Origin: Anabaena cylindrica PCC 7122
Lineage (GTDB): Bacteria > Cyanobacteriota > Cyanobacteriia > Cyanobacteriales > Nostocaceae
Reading direction: 5' to 3'
Length of the DNA: 64,000 nucleotides
Assembly: GCF_000317695.1 (NCBI RefSeq)
Contig: NC_019771.1
Location: 2,980,001-3,044,000, forward strand
Numbering within the stretch: position 1 is the first letter of the stretch; each line of letters opens with the position of its first letter. The position numbers were made by a program, and so were the translations under genes. The notes below the pieces were generated by a model. It searched no databases. It had not been told where the DNA came from and saw only the letters and a list, made by a program, of their open reading frames with translations. Shown here piece by piece: positions 7,913 through 16,775 of this stretch.

Positions 7913-10900
7913 TTACTGATACTTCCTTTTCCAAATCCGCAACCTGATAAATATAGGTTTAGCCCAACGTCCACCAATTAAATCGTGTAACAAAGTATAA
8001 AAACAGGGAATAATAAACAGCGTTAGCACTGTTGCTAAAGACAAACCAGAAAATACGACTACACCCAATGGTTGGAGAAATTCTGAACCATCTCCAATTC
8101 CCAACGCGAGAGGGAACATACCTAAAACAGTCGTAATGGTTGTCATCAAAATAGGGCGTAAACGTTGGGGTGCGGCTTTTAAAATTGCGGTTTTGCGGTC
8201 AATGTGTTCTCGTTCCCGAAGTTGATTAGCTAGTTCCACCATAATAATGGCGTTGTTAACCACGATACCTACTAACAAGACCGCACCGACAACTACTGTT
8301 GCGCCAATGGCAGTTTCAGTAATATAAAGCCCAAAAATACCCCCAGCTAATGCTAGAGGAATAGTAAACAAAATTACAAAAGGGTCTACGAGGGAATTAT
8401 ATTGTACAGCCATGACGACAAAGACTAAGAAGATGGCTAATCCTCCTAACACTTGCAGCGAGTTTTGTAGTTCTTTATTAGATTCCGCTGTCGCACTGGG
8501 TAAAAGACTCACCCCTTGGGGGAAATTTGCATTGTTGAGGACTTGATCTACCTGTTCTAGCGCTTGAGTTAGACTTGCTCCTTCTGCCAAATTACCCGCT
8601 ATGAGGAAGACTTGACGCTGATTAATCCGTTGAATTTCTCCTGGTGCTTGCGCTTCGGCAATTTTTGCTACATCACTCAAGCGGATTTGTTGATTACCTT
8701 CCACAAATAGAGGTAATCTCTCTAACTGAGAAGTTGATTGTACAGAAGTTTCGTCTAACTGTACCCGGACATCAACTAAACGGTTATCCCGTTGCAGTTG
8801 GGTGGGTATACTACCTTCAATTGCGGTCTGGATTGTGTCTCCGATATCTTTGGTATTTAAACCAACTTTTGCAACTCGTTCCCAGTCGGGTAATATCTGA
8901 ATTTCTGGTTGACGCGCATCTGCCTCAGGACGGAATCTGACTGCGGTGGCTTTTTGTTCTAAATTTGCTAATAATTCCCGACCGGCTTGTTCCAAAGTGT
9001 CGGAGTCATTTCCTTGGAGAATGATGTCAACATCAGCGTTGCGAACAGGGGAGTTGTTGAGAATTAAACCCCGCACTTGACCAGGGGTGAGACGGAGACG
9101 AATATCTACTAAGTTAAGCTTGCTAAATTCTTTGGTGACACGTTCAACATAAGTCTCTACGTTTGAGCCTGGTTTAAGGGTAATAGTGCTGGAACTTCGC
9201 AGAGGGTTAGCAGTGCTGTTGTTACCAAAGAGAAAACCGCCAACTGTAGAAAATACATATTCTGTTTCTGGCTGTTGACGGAGAATGCCATCTACAGCTT
9301 TCATGACTTTTTGGTTAGTTTCTAAGGGTATACCGGGGGGAAACTGAGCAATTAAGTTAACTTGTCCGGTATTGATGCGAGGGAGAATTTCTTGGGGAAT
9401 TTGAGGAGCTATCCACAAGCTGCCACCACCTAATAAGATAATTGTGAGCGCAATTGTCAATAATCTCCAGCGCAATATACCACCTAAAAAGCTACTATAA
9501 GCTCTTGTTGCTGCCTCAAAACGGCTATTAAATACCCGCAATGGCCAAAAATTATTGAGGGAACTAGAAACAGGTAAACTTAATAAACGCGATGTCAGCA
9601 TGGGAACAACGGTAACGGCAATTAAAATTGAAGCCGCTACAGAAAAACTGATGGTGAGAATTAACTCGTTGAAGAGTAATGAGATAAAACCACCAATTAA
9701 TAAAAATGGCAATACTGCAACTAAATTAGTACTAGTGGAAGCAACTAAAGCTGATTCTACTTCTCGGCTGCTATCTTCAGATTGTTGAATAATTGACGAA
9801 ACTGATAATTTTGATTCTTGATTGCGAATTTTTACTTGACTAATTCCCTCAGCTATGTTTTCTAACATGACGATGGAATTATCAACCACAATTCCCACGC
9901 CTAATGCTAAACCACCTAAGCTAAAAACGTTAAGTGACAAGCCAAATAAACCCATTAAGATAATCGCTGTTAAAGATGCTAGGGGAATGGAAACGACAAT
10001 AATAAAGGTTTGGCGTAGAGAACCCAAAAAGAGTAAAACTGCGATCGCAGCTAAACCTGAGCCAATTAACCCAGAAGTAGTCACATTCGCTATGGAATCA
10101 CGGATAAATTTTGATTCATCTAAGGTAGCTGTGAGAGTTGCTTCTTGAGGAATCACACCCCCTTTTTGCAATTCTGCTAGACGTTTTTTCACGCCATCGA
10201 CAACATTGATGGTGTTAGCATCTGGCTGTTTTTGAACGCTGACTTTTACTGCTTCTTCGCCATTGAGAAAAACATAGACTCGCTGTTTTTCTGATCCATC
10301 AATAACTTCAGCAAAGTCTCGCAAGTAAACACGGTTTTTGATAGCAGAATTTGGCGCGGATACTTCAAAGGAAAGATTATTAAGTTCATCGGCACTTTGG
10401 AAGCGTCCCACAGTCCGGGTTAAAGCTTCTGAATTTGTTCCTAAAATCCGACCACCGGAAATATCTTGGTTGCGGTTTTGGAGTTCATTGAGTACATCTG
10501 TCAAACCCACACCAACGGCTTGGAGACGTTCTAAATCAATATTTACCCTGACTTCTTCCTTCACTCCTCCCGATACACTGACCCCAGCAACTCCTTCTAC
10601 TACGCCCAATTCACGGGCTAATTCTTCTTCGGCAAAAACTCGTAAATCAACACCTTTAAGAGAAGGTGAAGTGATCGCAAATTCATAAACAGGTAATTGG
10701 GAAGGATCAATTTTAAATACCCGTGCTTCTTGAATATTATCTGGTAATTGGTTTCTAGACCGGTTAAAGGATGCTGTGGCATCATTGAGGGCTTGGTCAA
10801 TATTTCCTCCCGGTCGAAAGTATAAATCTAAACTAATTTGACCTTCACGGGTTTGGGAAAAAACCTGAATTACACCTTCAGTCGCGGAAAAGGCTTCTTC

Positions 10901-11128
10901 TAAACGTTTTGTGACTTCATCAACTGCTACCTCTGGAGAAATTCCTGGGGCTTCTATCCGCACCCCAATCCGGGGATAGGTAATAGATGGAAGTAAATCT
11001 ACAGGTAAACGAATAATGAAAAATACGCCCATGACAATCACAGCCAAGGTGAGCATGAGTGTACCAATATGCTGGCGGATAGAAATAGCACTGATACTAA
11101 ATCCGTTGTTAGTGTTTGTTGTCTGCAT
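7913..11128 (-). CDS. RND efflux transporter, AcrB/HAE1-like inner-membrane pump
   Basis: A proton-driven pump of the resistance-nodulation-division superfamily, 1071 residues, the normal length, with two repeats of six membrane spans and two large periplasmic loops. The first span follows ISIRQHIGTLMLTLAVIVMG and is followed by RLPVDLLPSITYPRIGV, typical of the family. In span 4 the proton-relay Asp is kept (GVGIVVDNSIVMLEN), and span 10 has VGIVVNNAIIMVE with Asn where AcrB has the relay Lys. The membrane-fusion gene lies 15 bases upstream on the same strand, so the two form an operon. No outer-membrane channel gene is nearby. Substrate (drug, solvent or lipid) cannot be assigned. Confidence 0.92.
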   Translation of the reverse strand: MQTTNTNNGFSISAISIRQHIGTLMLTLAVIVMGVFFIIRLPVDLLPSITYPRIGVRIEAPGISPEVAVDEVTKRLEEAFSATEGVIQVFSQTREGQISLDLYFRPGGNIDQALNDATASFNRSRNQLPDNIQEARVFKIDPSQLPVYEFAITSPSLKGVDLRVFAEEELARELGVVEGVAGVSVSGGVKEEVRVNIDLERLQAVGVGLTDVLNELQNRNQDISGGRILGTNSEALTRTVGRFQSADELNNLSFEVSAPNSAIKNRVYLRDFAEVIDGSEKQRVYVFLNGEEAVKVSVQKQPDANTINVVDGVKKRLAELQKGGVIPQEATLTATLDESKFIRDSIANVTTSGLIGSGLAAIAVLLFLGSLRQTFIIVVSIPLASLTAIILMGLFGLSLNVFSLGGLALGVGIVVDNSIVMLENIAEGISQVKIRNQESKLSVSSIIQQSEDSSREVESALVASTSTNLVAVLPFLLIGGFISLLFNELILTISFSVAASILIAVTVVPMLTSRLLSLPVSSSLNNFWPLRVFNSRFEAATRAYSSFLGGILRWRLLTIALTIILLGGGSLWIAPQIPQEILPRINTGQVNLIAQFPPGIPLETNQKVMKAVDGILRQQPETEYVFSTVGGFLFGNNSTANPLRSSSTITLKPGSNVETYVERVTKEFSKLNLVDIRLRLTPGQVRGLILNNSPVRNADVDIILQGNDSDTLEQAGRELLANLEQKATAVRFRPEADARQPEIQILPDWERVAKVGLNTKDIGDTIQTAIEGSIPTQLQRDNRLVDVRVQLDETSVQSTSQLERLPLFVEGNQQIRLSDVAKIAEAQAPGEIQRINQRQVFLIAGNLAEGASLTQALEQVDQVLNNANFPQGVSLLPSATAESNKELQNSLQVLGGLAIFLVFVVMAVQYNSLVDPFVILFTIPLALAGGIFGLYITETAIGATVVVGAVLLVGIVVNNAIIMVELANQLREREHIDRKTAILKAAPQRLRPILMTTITTVLGMFPLALGIGDGSEFLQPLGVVVFSGLSLATVLTLFIIPCFYTLLHDLIGGRWAKPIFIRLRIWKRKYQ

Positions 11129-11143
11129 TTTTCCAGCTTGTTG

Positions 11144-12484
11144 TTATTTTTCTGACAAAATTGATAATTTCACAACTGCACCATCTTTTAATGGCTGACT
11201 ACTGCGAACAACATAACTTTCTCCTGGTTGTAAGCCAGAAAGAATTTCTACTTTACCGTTTGCTGTTTTCCCTAAAGTTACCGTTCTTTCTTTGACCTTG
11301 GGTTGACCGTCTTTTTCATCCAAGACAAATAATTTGCCATTGTTTTCTTCTTGTCGTGTTTGTCTTTGGGAATCAGTAATTGCTGTTTGTGACACTACGA
11401 CTCGCTGTGGTGTCCCAGAAGTAAAATTGACTCGCGCTAGTAGTCCACTACCAATTTTTCCACCGCTATTAGGAATCACTACTTCTACCGGTACTAAACG
11501 GGCTGTACTATCAGCAGTTGGAGAAATGCGAGTAACTCTACCCATGATATTTGTCTCCGGGAAAGCATCTAGTCGCACTTTTACCGATTGTCCAACCTGA
11601 ATTTTTCCTAGTTCTAATTCAGATACTTGGACTACGACTTTAATCCGACTGAAGTCACCTATTTTTAAGACTTCGTTACCTGGTTGGAGGAGATTACCTG
11701 GTTCTGTGACTTTTTCTGTGACGATGCCAGTAATGGGGGAGATTAAGCGGGAGTATGAACGGCGTTCTTTGGCCGCAGAAACTGCTGCTTGTTGGGCAAA
11801 TACTATACCTTGGGCAGCAGCGACGGCTTGCTTTTCGGTTCTGACTTGTGCAATTGTGGCTTGAAGGGCTTGGGCTGCTGTTTGAGCTTTGGTTTGAGCT
11901 TGTTGGGCGACTTGTTCGGAAATTGCGCCCTCTTTCAATAATTTTTGTTGTCTTTGAGAATCTGCTTTGGCTTGTACTACTTCTAACCGGGCTTTTTCTA
12001 CTTCGGCGTTTGCATTACTTACCTGGGTCATGGCCCTGGCTACTTCTGATTGACGGGCTGCTAGTTCTGCCTCTGCCTGCTGTAATCCTGTTTTGAGGAG
12101 AACATCATCTAATTGGCTGATGATTTGTCCTCGCTGGACTGTATCTCCAACGTCTAGATTTAATGCTAGTAGTCGCCCTTCTACTTGCGATCGCACTGAA
12201 ACTATCCGAAATGCTGTGGTGTTACCTATATATTCTGCTGAGGGGCTTAATAAGTTGGTCTGTGCGATCGCTATATCTACAGCAGTTTCATTATTACCTC
12301 TTTCTCTACCACCCGGTTGCCTAGACTGCGCTTCAGCTGATTCTTTTGGCAATGAACCACAACTTGCTGTCAATAATCCCAGTAAACAGAATGTGAATAA
12401 ACTATAGCCATTCATGACTGGGTTGGCAACTAGAGAAGTGGGGTTTTTAACCTGTTTTTCTGACTTATTTCCGTCCAAAATCAT
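11144..12484 (-). CDS. RND efflux membrane-fusion lipoprotein (HlyD/AcrA family)
   Basis: This periplasmic adaptor joins the RND pump to an outer-membrane channel. The signal sequence ends in a lipobox (GLLTASC), so it is probably a lipoprotein. The biotinyl-lipoyl-like hairpin is split by an Ala/Gln-rich coiled coil of roughly 110 residues (EVARAMTQVSNANAEVEKAR onward), with the second half at ISPITGIVTEKVTEPGNLLQPG. Beta-barrel and membrane-proximal domains follow. I use the ATG at 12484, which has GGAGA eight bases upstream, instead of the upstream open-frame start at 12565; this gives 446 residues. The gene precedes the pump in one operon. Confidence 0.9.
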   Translation of the reverse strand: MILDGNKSEKQVKNPTSLVANPVMNGYSLFTFCLLGLLTASCGSLPKESAEAQSRQPGGRERGNNETAVDIAIAQTNLLSPSAEYIGNTTAFRIVSVRSQVEGRLLALNLDVGDTVQRGQIISQLDDVLLKTGLQQAEAELAARQSEVARAMTQVSNANAEVEKARLEVVQAKADSQRQQKLLKEGAISEQVAQQAQTKAQTAAQALQATIAQVRTEKQAVAAAQGIVFAQQAAVSAAKERRSYSRLISPITGIVTEKVTEPGNLLQPGNEVLKIGDFSRIKVVVQVSELELGKIQVGQSVKVRLDAFPETNIMGRVTRISPTADSTARLVPVEVVIPNSGGKIGSGLLARVNFTSGTPQRVVVSQTAITDSQRQTRQEENNGKLFVLDEKDGQPKVKERTVTLGKTANGKVEILSGLQPGESYVVRSSQPLKDGAVVKLSILSEK

Positions 12485-13070
12485 GAATATTTCTCCAATT
12501 GAGGGAGTCTTTGCACTCAAATCGCAGTTTATTAGCAAGTAATTTTCAATAGATACAAATGACAAAAATAGCGATAAAAATTTAGCTTTTTCATGCTATT
12601 TATGTATCCCCAATTACTTTTTTTACTAAATAAAACTGACAGAATTTTTACTATATCCAGAGGATATAGATGTATATAATTTCTAATGATCCCAGAAACT
12701 ATAAAATAAGTATAAAGATTTTGTCAGCAAAATGTAATAGGTAATTAGTCATGGTTTGAGTAGGTGAAATCAACAAACAAGAATATCAAACCATCGTTTT
12801 TGCCACCCTGTGCTGACAGCAGTAAGGCTTACGCAGTTCTTTCTACTTAATTGGTCAGCGGTTTTACCATTTCTAGCTCCTGATCGGAAATGTATCTCAA
12901 GGACTAGTATTTTTGACTTTTTTGTGTAAGTATTACGAATAGTAAACAATTATTGCTTTAGTCGCCATCATAGTATAAGTCCAGATTGATGACAAGGCGA
13001 TGGACTTACTGAGCATAAAAATACAGACACGGCAGCAACTTATTCACTGTTTAGATGAGGAAGGTAATAA
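12485..13070. other. Intergenic region between divergent efflux operon and bilin lyase
   Basis: About 585 bases without an ORF. Near the right end, TAAGTCCA (12976-12983) and TGGACTTA (13001-13008) form an 8-base inverted repeat about 65 bases before the lyase start, and TCGCC/GGCGA inside could pair instead, so the region can fold in two ways. Promoters for both genes must lie here but none is strong by eye. Confidence 0.5.
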
Positions 13071-13613
13071 GTGACATCACCGCTTAAAATTATCCAAACT
13101 GCTGATCAACAGGAGATTGCAGAGTTTTTCCTAGCATCAGTAGGTGATTGGCGATCTGAACGGCGCTATTACACCCTACCCCAAGGAGAAACTCAAGAGA
13201 TGGTCAGTATGATTACCATCCAGTTTTTAGAACAGGGGGAAGATGAATTGCAAAAACTGGCTCAATTACATGATTTGCCAAATTTAGAGATTTTGACTTG
13301 TGGTGCTAAAGTCACTTGGGAAAGCACTGATATACACAAAGCTAGAAAAGAATCGACTGGTATGACAGTGTTTGGTGTGCTGGGAAAGATTTTGTACCGC
13401 GATCGCGGTTTTGCTACAACTAAACCAGTCACCGCCCAATTTTATTTCCCCAATCCCCAAACCATGTGTTTGCGAACCGAGTACAACAACTCAGTCTTTG
13501 AAGAAGAAATCAAACTCATTGGTAATAAATACCGCACCAGACAGAGTATAATTTCCCGTGCTGGTGAACAGTTAATGATTGGTCAATACTTGGAAAAGCG
13601 GATTAGCAGTTAG
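13071..13613 (+). CDS. CpcS/CpeS-family phycobiliprotein chromophore lyase-like protein
   Basis: CpcS/CpeS proteins bind phycocyanobilin or a related bilin and attach it to the Cys-84-type site of phycobiliprotein subunits; they have a lipocalin-like barrel. The family signature is early: FFLASVGDWRSERRYYTLP (residues 18-36), followed by alternating strands ending in the basic RTRQSIISRAGEQLMIGQYLEKR. The length, 180 residues, is normal. GTG start at 13071; GAGGAAGGTAATAA just upstream provides the ribosome binding site. Which subunit it serves, or whether it is an active lyase at all, cannot be read from the sequence: heterocystous strains often carry two paralogues and not all have shown activity. 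Confidence 0.82.
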   Translation: MTSPLKIIQTADQQEIAEFFLASVGDWRSERRYYTLPQGETQEMVSMITIQFLEQGEDELQKLAQLHDLPNLEILTCGAKVTWESTDIHKARKESTGMTVFGVLGKILYRDRGFATTKPVTAQFYFPNPQTMCLRTEYNNSVFEEEIKLIGNKYRTRQSIISRAGEQLMIGQYLEKRISS

Positions 13614-14012
13614 GTATTGTCAGTTCTAGCCAAGTGGTGGCAATTCAATAACCTCATTCTGCAACCAAGCATAAAATCCTTGGCCTCCGCTAAAATTGGA
13701 ACATATGGGAGAATCAATGGATAATTGAGCAGAAAAGTTCCACTTATCTATCCTGGCTAGGCTTGTCTTCACCACCCATCAAGTGGGTTGAGATACCAGC
13801 CAATAAGCAGTTTGCAAGGACTGATAAAAAAGTTTATAAAAATTTTGTGAAATTTTTACCCAAAAAGCCGATTTATATGTAATGATTGTGGAGAGAATTA
13901 ATTCGGCGATTAGTGTTTTGTTGTTAGTATTGACAGGCTTTCCACTTGTGGTATTTACAGACTGCTCTCCGAAATCTAAATCTCTACAAACCCGTGATTT
14001 TGGAGACATAAT
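13614..14012. other. Long leader region upstream of the RNA-binding protein gene
   Basis: Almost 400 bases with no credible gene; a minus-strand open frame at 13779-14009 has no recognisable features and is treated as noise. Cold-induced cyanobacterial rbp genes are known for long 5' untranslated regions, and the stretch nearest the gene (13890-14010) would fit such a leader. I see no perfect hairpin. Confidence 0.4.
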
Positions 14013-14357
14013 ATGTCGGTTTACGTAGGTAATCTTTCTTACGAAGTTACACAGGATGCTTTAACACAGGTCTTTGCAGAATATGGTTCTGTAAAGCGTG
14101 TTCAGATCCCCACTGACCGTGAAACAGGCCGTGTACGCGGTTTTGCTTTCGTAGAGATGGGTACAGAAGCAGAAGAAACAGCGGCTATCGAAGCACTTGA
14201 TGGTGCTGAATGGATGGGTCGTGACTTAAAAGTTAATAAAGCCAAGCCCAAAGAAGACCGTGGTGGTTCCTTCGGCGGTGGCGGCGGCGGTGGTCGCGGT
14301 GGATACGGTGGCGGCGGCGGTGGCCGTGGCGGCGGTGGCGGCGGTGGTCGCTACTAA
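14013..14357 (+). CDS. Glycine-rich RRM RNA-binding protein (Rbp type)
   Basis: A small single-stranded RNA-binding protein of the cyanobacterial Rbp family, often induced by cold. One RRM fills residues 1-80: RNP2 is SVYVGNLSYEV (2-12) and RNP1 is RGFAFVEM with the aromatic residues intact. Residues 88-114 are almost pure Gly with interspersed Arg and a terminal Tyr, encoded by a GGC/GGT run that is the most GC-rich stretch in the window. GGAGA sits 8 bases before the ATG. A strong terminator follows 50 bases after the stop, so it is probably monocistronic. Its role is likely mRNA stability or localisation; targets unknown. Confidence 0.93.
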   Translation: MSVYVGNLSYEVTQDALTQVFAEYGSVKRVQIPTDRETGRVRGFAFVEMGTEAEETAAIEALDGAEWMGRDLKVNKAKPKEDRGGSFGGGGGGGRGGYGGGGGGRGGGGGGGRY

Positions 14358-14408
14358 GTAGCAACTACGACGTTCAATCTGCTAAACCATTAAGTTTTGT
14401 TAGATAAA

Positions 14409-14445
14409 AGTGACCCATTCCGGCTGCGGGGTGGGTTACTTTTTT
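14409..14445 (+). terminator. Rho-independent terminator of the rbp gene
   Basis: AGTGACCCA (14409-14417) pairs with TGGGTTACT (14432-14440), with one G-T pair, and six T residues follow. It is the clearest plus-strand terminator in this part of the window. Confidence 0.85.
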
Positions 14446-14467
14446 GGTTTTAATTTTCAATTTAATT

Positions 14468-15031
14468 TTAAAGCTGTAATTCAAATCCTGGTAAAACATC
14501 TTCTCCAAAAAGTACAGCAGGAAGTTGAACGATTTCTACAAGTTTTCCTAGTCGGTAAATTTCTGTTTGTTTGTCTTGGGGATTAATTAACCAACCCAAA
14601 CGCAAACCATTATCTATATATTCCTGCATTTTTTCTTGCAGGGTTTTGAGTCTGTCTGATTTTGATCTCAGTTCAATAATAAAATCTGGTGTGAGTGGGG
14701 GAAATTTTTCCCGTTCTTCTGCTGTTAATGCTTCCCAACGTTCTAGTTTTATCCAAGCAACATCAGGTGAACGTTTCGCACCATTGGGAAGTCGGAAGAT
14801 GGTTGAGGAACTAAATACAATTCCTAATTTGGTTTGGTGATTCCAAAGACTGACTTTAAAATTTAAATCAGATTCACTACGTCCGCTTTCTCCTCCTACT
14901 GGTGGCACAATAATTAATTCTCCTTGTGCATTGAGTTCTAAGCTTACATCTTTATTGGCCATGCAGAGTTGGTAAAACTGATCATCTGTCAGGCGAATAA
15001 CTGTATCTAGGTTTAAGGTGACAGTATTCAT
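14468..15031 (-). CDS. Uma2-family (DUF820) putative restriction-endonuclease-like protein
   Basis: Members of this large cyanobacterial family have a PD-(D/E)XK nuclease fold; function is not established. Conserved features seen here are SPDVAWIKLERWEALT followed by PPLTPDFIIELRSKSDRLKTLQEKMQEYIDNG, where Asp (PD), then E-X-R in IELRSK, replace the usual E-X-K/R catalytic pair, and LGWLINPQDKQTEIYR near the end. It is 187 residues, the usual size. It stands alone on the minus strand, next to a repeat-rich island. Confidence 0.85.
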   Translation of the reverse strand: MNTVTLNLDTVIRLTDDQFYQLCMANKDVSLELNAQGELIIVPPVGGESGRSESDLNFKVSLWNHQTKLGIVFSSSTIFRLPNGAKRSPDVAWIKLERWEALTAEEREKFPPLTPDFIIELRSKSDRLKTLQEKMQEYIDNGLRLGWLINPQDKQTEIYRLGKLVEIVQLPAVLFGEDVLPGFELQL

Positions 15032-15100
15032 TTCAGGTTATTAGTGCAATTGTTCTGTGTTAAAATTTTCAGAATCAACAGACCTATAAAAATATTATAT

Positions 15101-15145
15101 GTTTCAATCCCTAATAGGGATTAATAGGGATTAAGAGAAATTTTT
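15101..15145. repeat. Solitary CRISPR-repeat-like sequence with internal duplication
   Basis: GTTTCAATCCCTAATAGGGA (15101-15120) is followed by TTAATAGGGATTAAGAGAAA. The reverse complement ends AATCCCTATTAGGGATTGAAAC, the 3' part of a common cyanobacterial CRISPR repeat. Here a ten-to-eleven-base piece (ATAGGGATTA) is duplicated, and there is no second repeat or spacer. I read it as a relic or an orphan unit, not an array. Confidence 0.5.
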
Positions 15146-15287
15146 CTCGTTCCTAGTCTCTGACTAGGAATGCAGTTGATGAGGCTCTGCCTCAACCACT
15201 ACTACAAAAGCTGGTAAAATGGCTTGTATTCTGGGATTGGAGGCAGAGCCTCTTGATAGGCATTCCCAGCCGGAGTCTGGGAACGAG
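15146..15287. repeat. Palindromic interspersed repeat, copy 1
   Basis: The 142-base unit begins CTCGTTCCTAGTCTCTGAC and ends GAGTCTGGGAACGAG, so its ends are near-inverted repeats; inside, GAGGCTCTGCCTC pairs with GAGGCAGAGCCTC. A nearly identical copy follows 31 bases later. It codes for nothing and looks like a non-autonomous, MITE-like hairpin element. Confidence 0.8.
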
Positions 15288-15318
15288 GGATTATACACGG
15301 TTTAATGATTTTATTTTT

Positions 15319-15459
15319 CTCGTTCCTAGTCTCTGACTAGGAATGCAGTTGATGAGGCTCTGCCTCAATTACCAGCACAAAATCGGGTAAAATGGCTGTA
15401 TTCTGGGATTGGAGGCAGAGCCTCCTGGTAGGCATTCCCAGCCGGAGTCTGGGAACGAG
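15319..15459. repeat. Palindromic interspersed repeat, copy 2
   Basis: Direct repeat of the element at 15146-15287, differing mainly in the loop (ATTACCAGCACAAAATCGGG in place of CCACTACTACAAAAGCTGG). A short relic with the same ends occurs at 17167-17195. Confidence 0.8.
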
Positions 15460-15596
15460 GAATATATTTTTTATTTTCCTGCATATTGCATTTACATCAC
15501 CTTTGTCAAAACTCCAAAAATGTGATGCTTGGGGGGAGGAAAGCGATCGCTTGTGGATGGTAAACTTCAAAAATGTACTATCATTTTTTATTCTAC

Positions 15597-15670
15597 GTAG
15601 GTTGGGCTGAGGAACGAAACCCAACATTTCCTTGAATTTGTTGGGTTTCACTTCGTTCTACCCAACCTAC
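15597..15670. repeat. GTAGGTTGGG-type palindromic repeat
   Basis: GTAGGTTGGGC at the left end and ACCCAACCTAC at the right end are inverted, with AACGAAACCCAAC and GTTGGGTTTC pairing inside. A second family member is at 54754-54837. The rest of the 15460-15742 gap has a GCGATCGC octamer and nothing else I can support. Confidence 0.75.
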
Positions 15671-15742
15671 TATTTTATTAACTTAGCATTTCTCCTTTGA
15701 TAGGATGTACGAATGTGCATATAAGATGAGGATGAATAAATT

Positions 15743-16001
15743 ATGGAAACTGAGTATAATTTTAGTCAAGGTAAACGGGGTGCGATTGAACCCACACCAC
15801 CGGGAAAAACTCGGATTACAATTCGCCTAGATGATGAAATACTGATATGGTTTCGTGAGCAAGTACACCAAGCGGGTGGGGGGGAATTACCAAACATTGA
15901 TTAATGATGCCTTGCTTGAGTATATTCAACAACGCCGTGAACCCTTAGAAGCAACTTTAAGAAGAGTATTGCGAGAAGAATTAGAAAAAATGGGAAAATG
16001 A
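15743..16001 (+). pseudogene. BrnA/CopG-like antitoxin gene with a frameshift in a G run
   Basis: The frame METEYNFSQGKRGAIEPTPP, then GKTRITIRLDDEILIWFREQ, runs to a run of seven G at 15878-15884 and then hits a stop after ELPNID. Removing one G restores GGGNYQTLINDALLEYIQQR and a normal end at 16001 (85 residues). The ribbon-helix-helix part (TRITIRLDDEIL) and the YQTLINDALLEYI helix match BrnA-type antitoxins, which neutralise BrnT RNases. No brnT is adjacent. The total length is 3n+1, as expected for one inserted base; it may be a true mutation, a slippery run or a sequencing error. Confidence 0.7.
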
Positions 16002-16108
16002 GAGCTTTAGCCTAGATCATCGTAGATATCGCTAAAATTTTGTCTATAAAGAGAGGCTCGTCAAGCCAGTCTCATAAAAACATGATTTACTCTAAACATT
16101 GACAAAGT

Positions 16109-16519
16109 TTAAAATAGTTCCATAACACAATCTCTCAATATTTCAATCAATTCTTCTTTACTGACTTTATTATCAGCAACCTGTATTGTTAATTGCTCTG
16201 CTTCCTTTGGTGTCATGTTTAGGTCATAATCATTTAAATTTAAAAATGTTATCATGACATCAAAAGCAGTTCGTTTATTTCCATCTATAAAAGCATGGTT
16301 TTTAATAATATGAAACAAATATGCTGCTGCTTGTTCAACAATTGTAGGATGTAAAAACTTTCCTGCAAAACTTGCTTGAGGGACGCAAATTGCGGAACTT
16401 AATAAATCTTTATCTCGGATACCTAATAAGCCACCATATAGGTTAATCTGTTTATTATGTATATTTAAAACATCTTCTTCTTCAATAAATTTAGGATTAT
16501 GCAAGTTTTCTATACACAT
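16109..16519 (-). CDS. Doc/Fic-type death-on-curing toxin
   Basis: Doc proteins are Fic-fold kinases that phosphorylate EF-Tu and stop translation. The active-site loop is HAFIDGNKRTAFDVM (residues about 85-99), matching the family H-X-F-X-D-(A/G)-N-K-R-T-A pattern; the upstream helix with ASFAGKFLHPTIVEQAAAYLF is also typical. The 136-residue length is normal. Its start overlaps the preceding gene by 23 bases, so translation is coupled to the putative antitoxin. The catalytic residues are intact, suggesting a functional toxin. Confidence 0.88.
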   Translation of the reverse strand: MCIENLHNPKFIEEEDVLNIHNKQINLYGGLLGIRDKDLLSSAICVPQASFAGKFLHPTIVEQAAAYLFHIIKNHAFIDGNKRTAFDVMITFLNLNDYDLNMTPKEAEQLTIQVADNKVSKEELIEILRDCVMELF

Positions 16520-16775
16520 AATCCCATTTTTCTGTAGATGCTAAAGAAATCAACATAGCTTCTGATTCTTTGGGTGTAATATCTCCTAAGTTAAAAGCAC
16601 TAATCTCTTCTTCCGTAAAGGCATTTGCCTTTAAAGAAGCTTTGATAAGTGATTGTAGAAAGTGCTTGAAAGATTCTGTAAGAATGTATAATTTATAAAA
16701 ATTTTTATCTACAATAGGTACAATTTCTATTTTAGATTGATTTTTATTAAATAGTTCCACAAAACTTATAGTCAT
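16497..16775 (-). CDS. Putative antitoxin of the Doc-type module
   Basis: A 92-residue protein with no family I can name. It lies directly upstream of doc with overlap, the antitoxin position. It has an N-terminal beta-rich part (SKIEIVPIVDKNFYKLYILTES), a helical middle and an acidic C-terminus (FNLGDITPKESEAMLISLAS, then TEKWDYVYRKLA). It does not resemble Phd closely, so it may be a different neutralising partner. It overlaps the upstream gene by 4 bases (ATGA). Confidence 0.6.
   Translation of the reverse strand: MTISFVELFNKNQSKIEIVPIVDKNFYKLYILTESFKHFLQSLIKASLKANAFTEEEISAFNLGDITPKESEAMLISLASTEKWDYVYRKLA

Noticed and set aside
13779..14009. 76-codon minus-strand frame upstream of the RNA-binding protein gene
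   Set aside because: AT-rich, no similarity, and it lies in what looks like a leader of the divergent gene.
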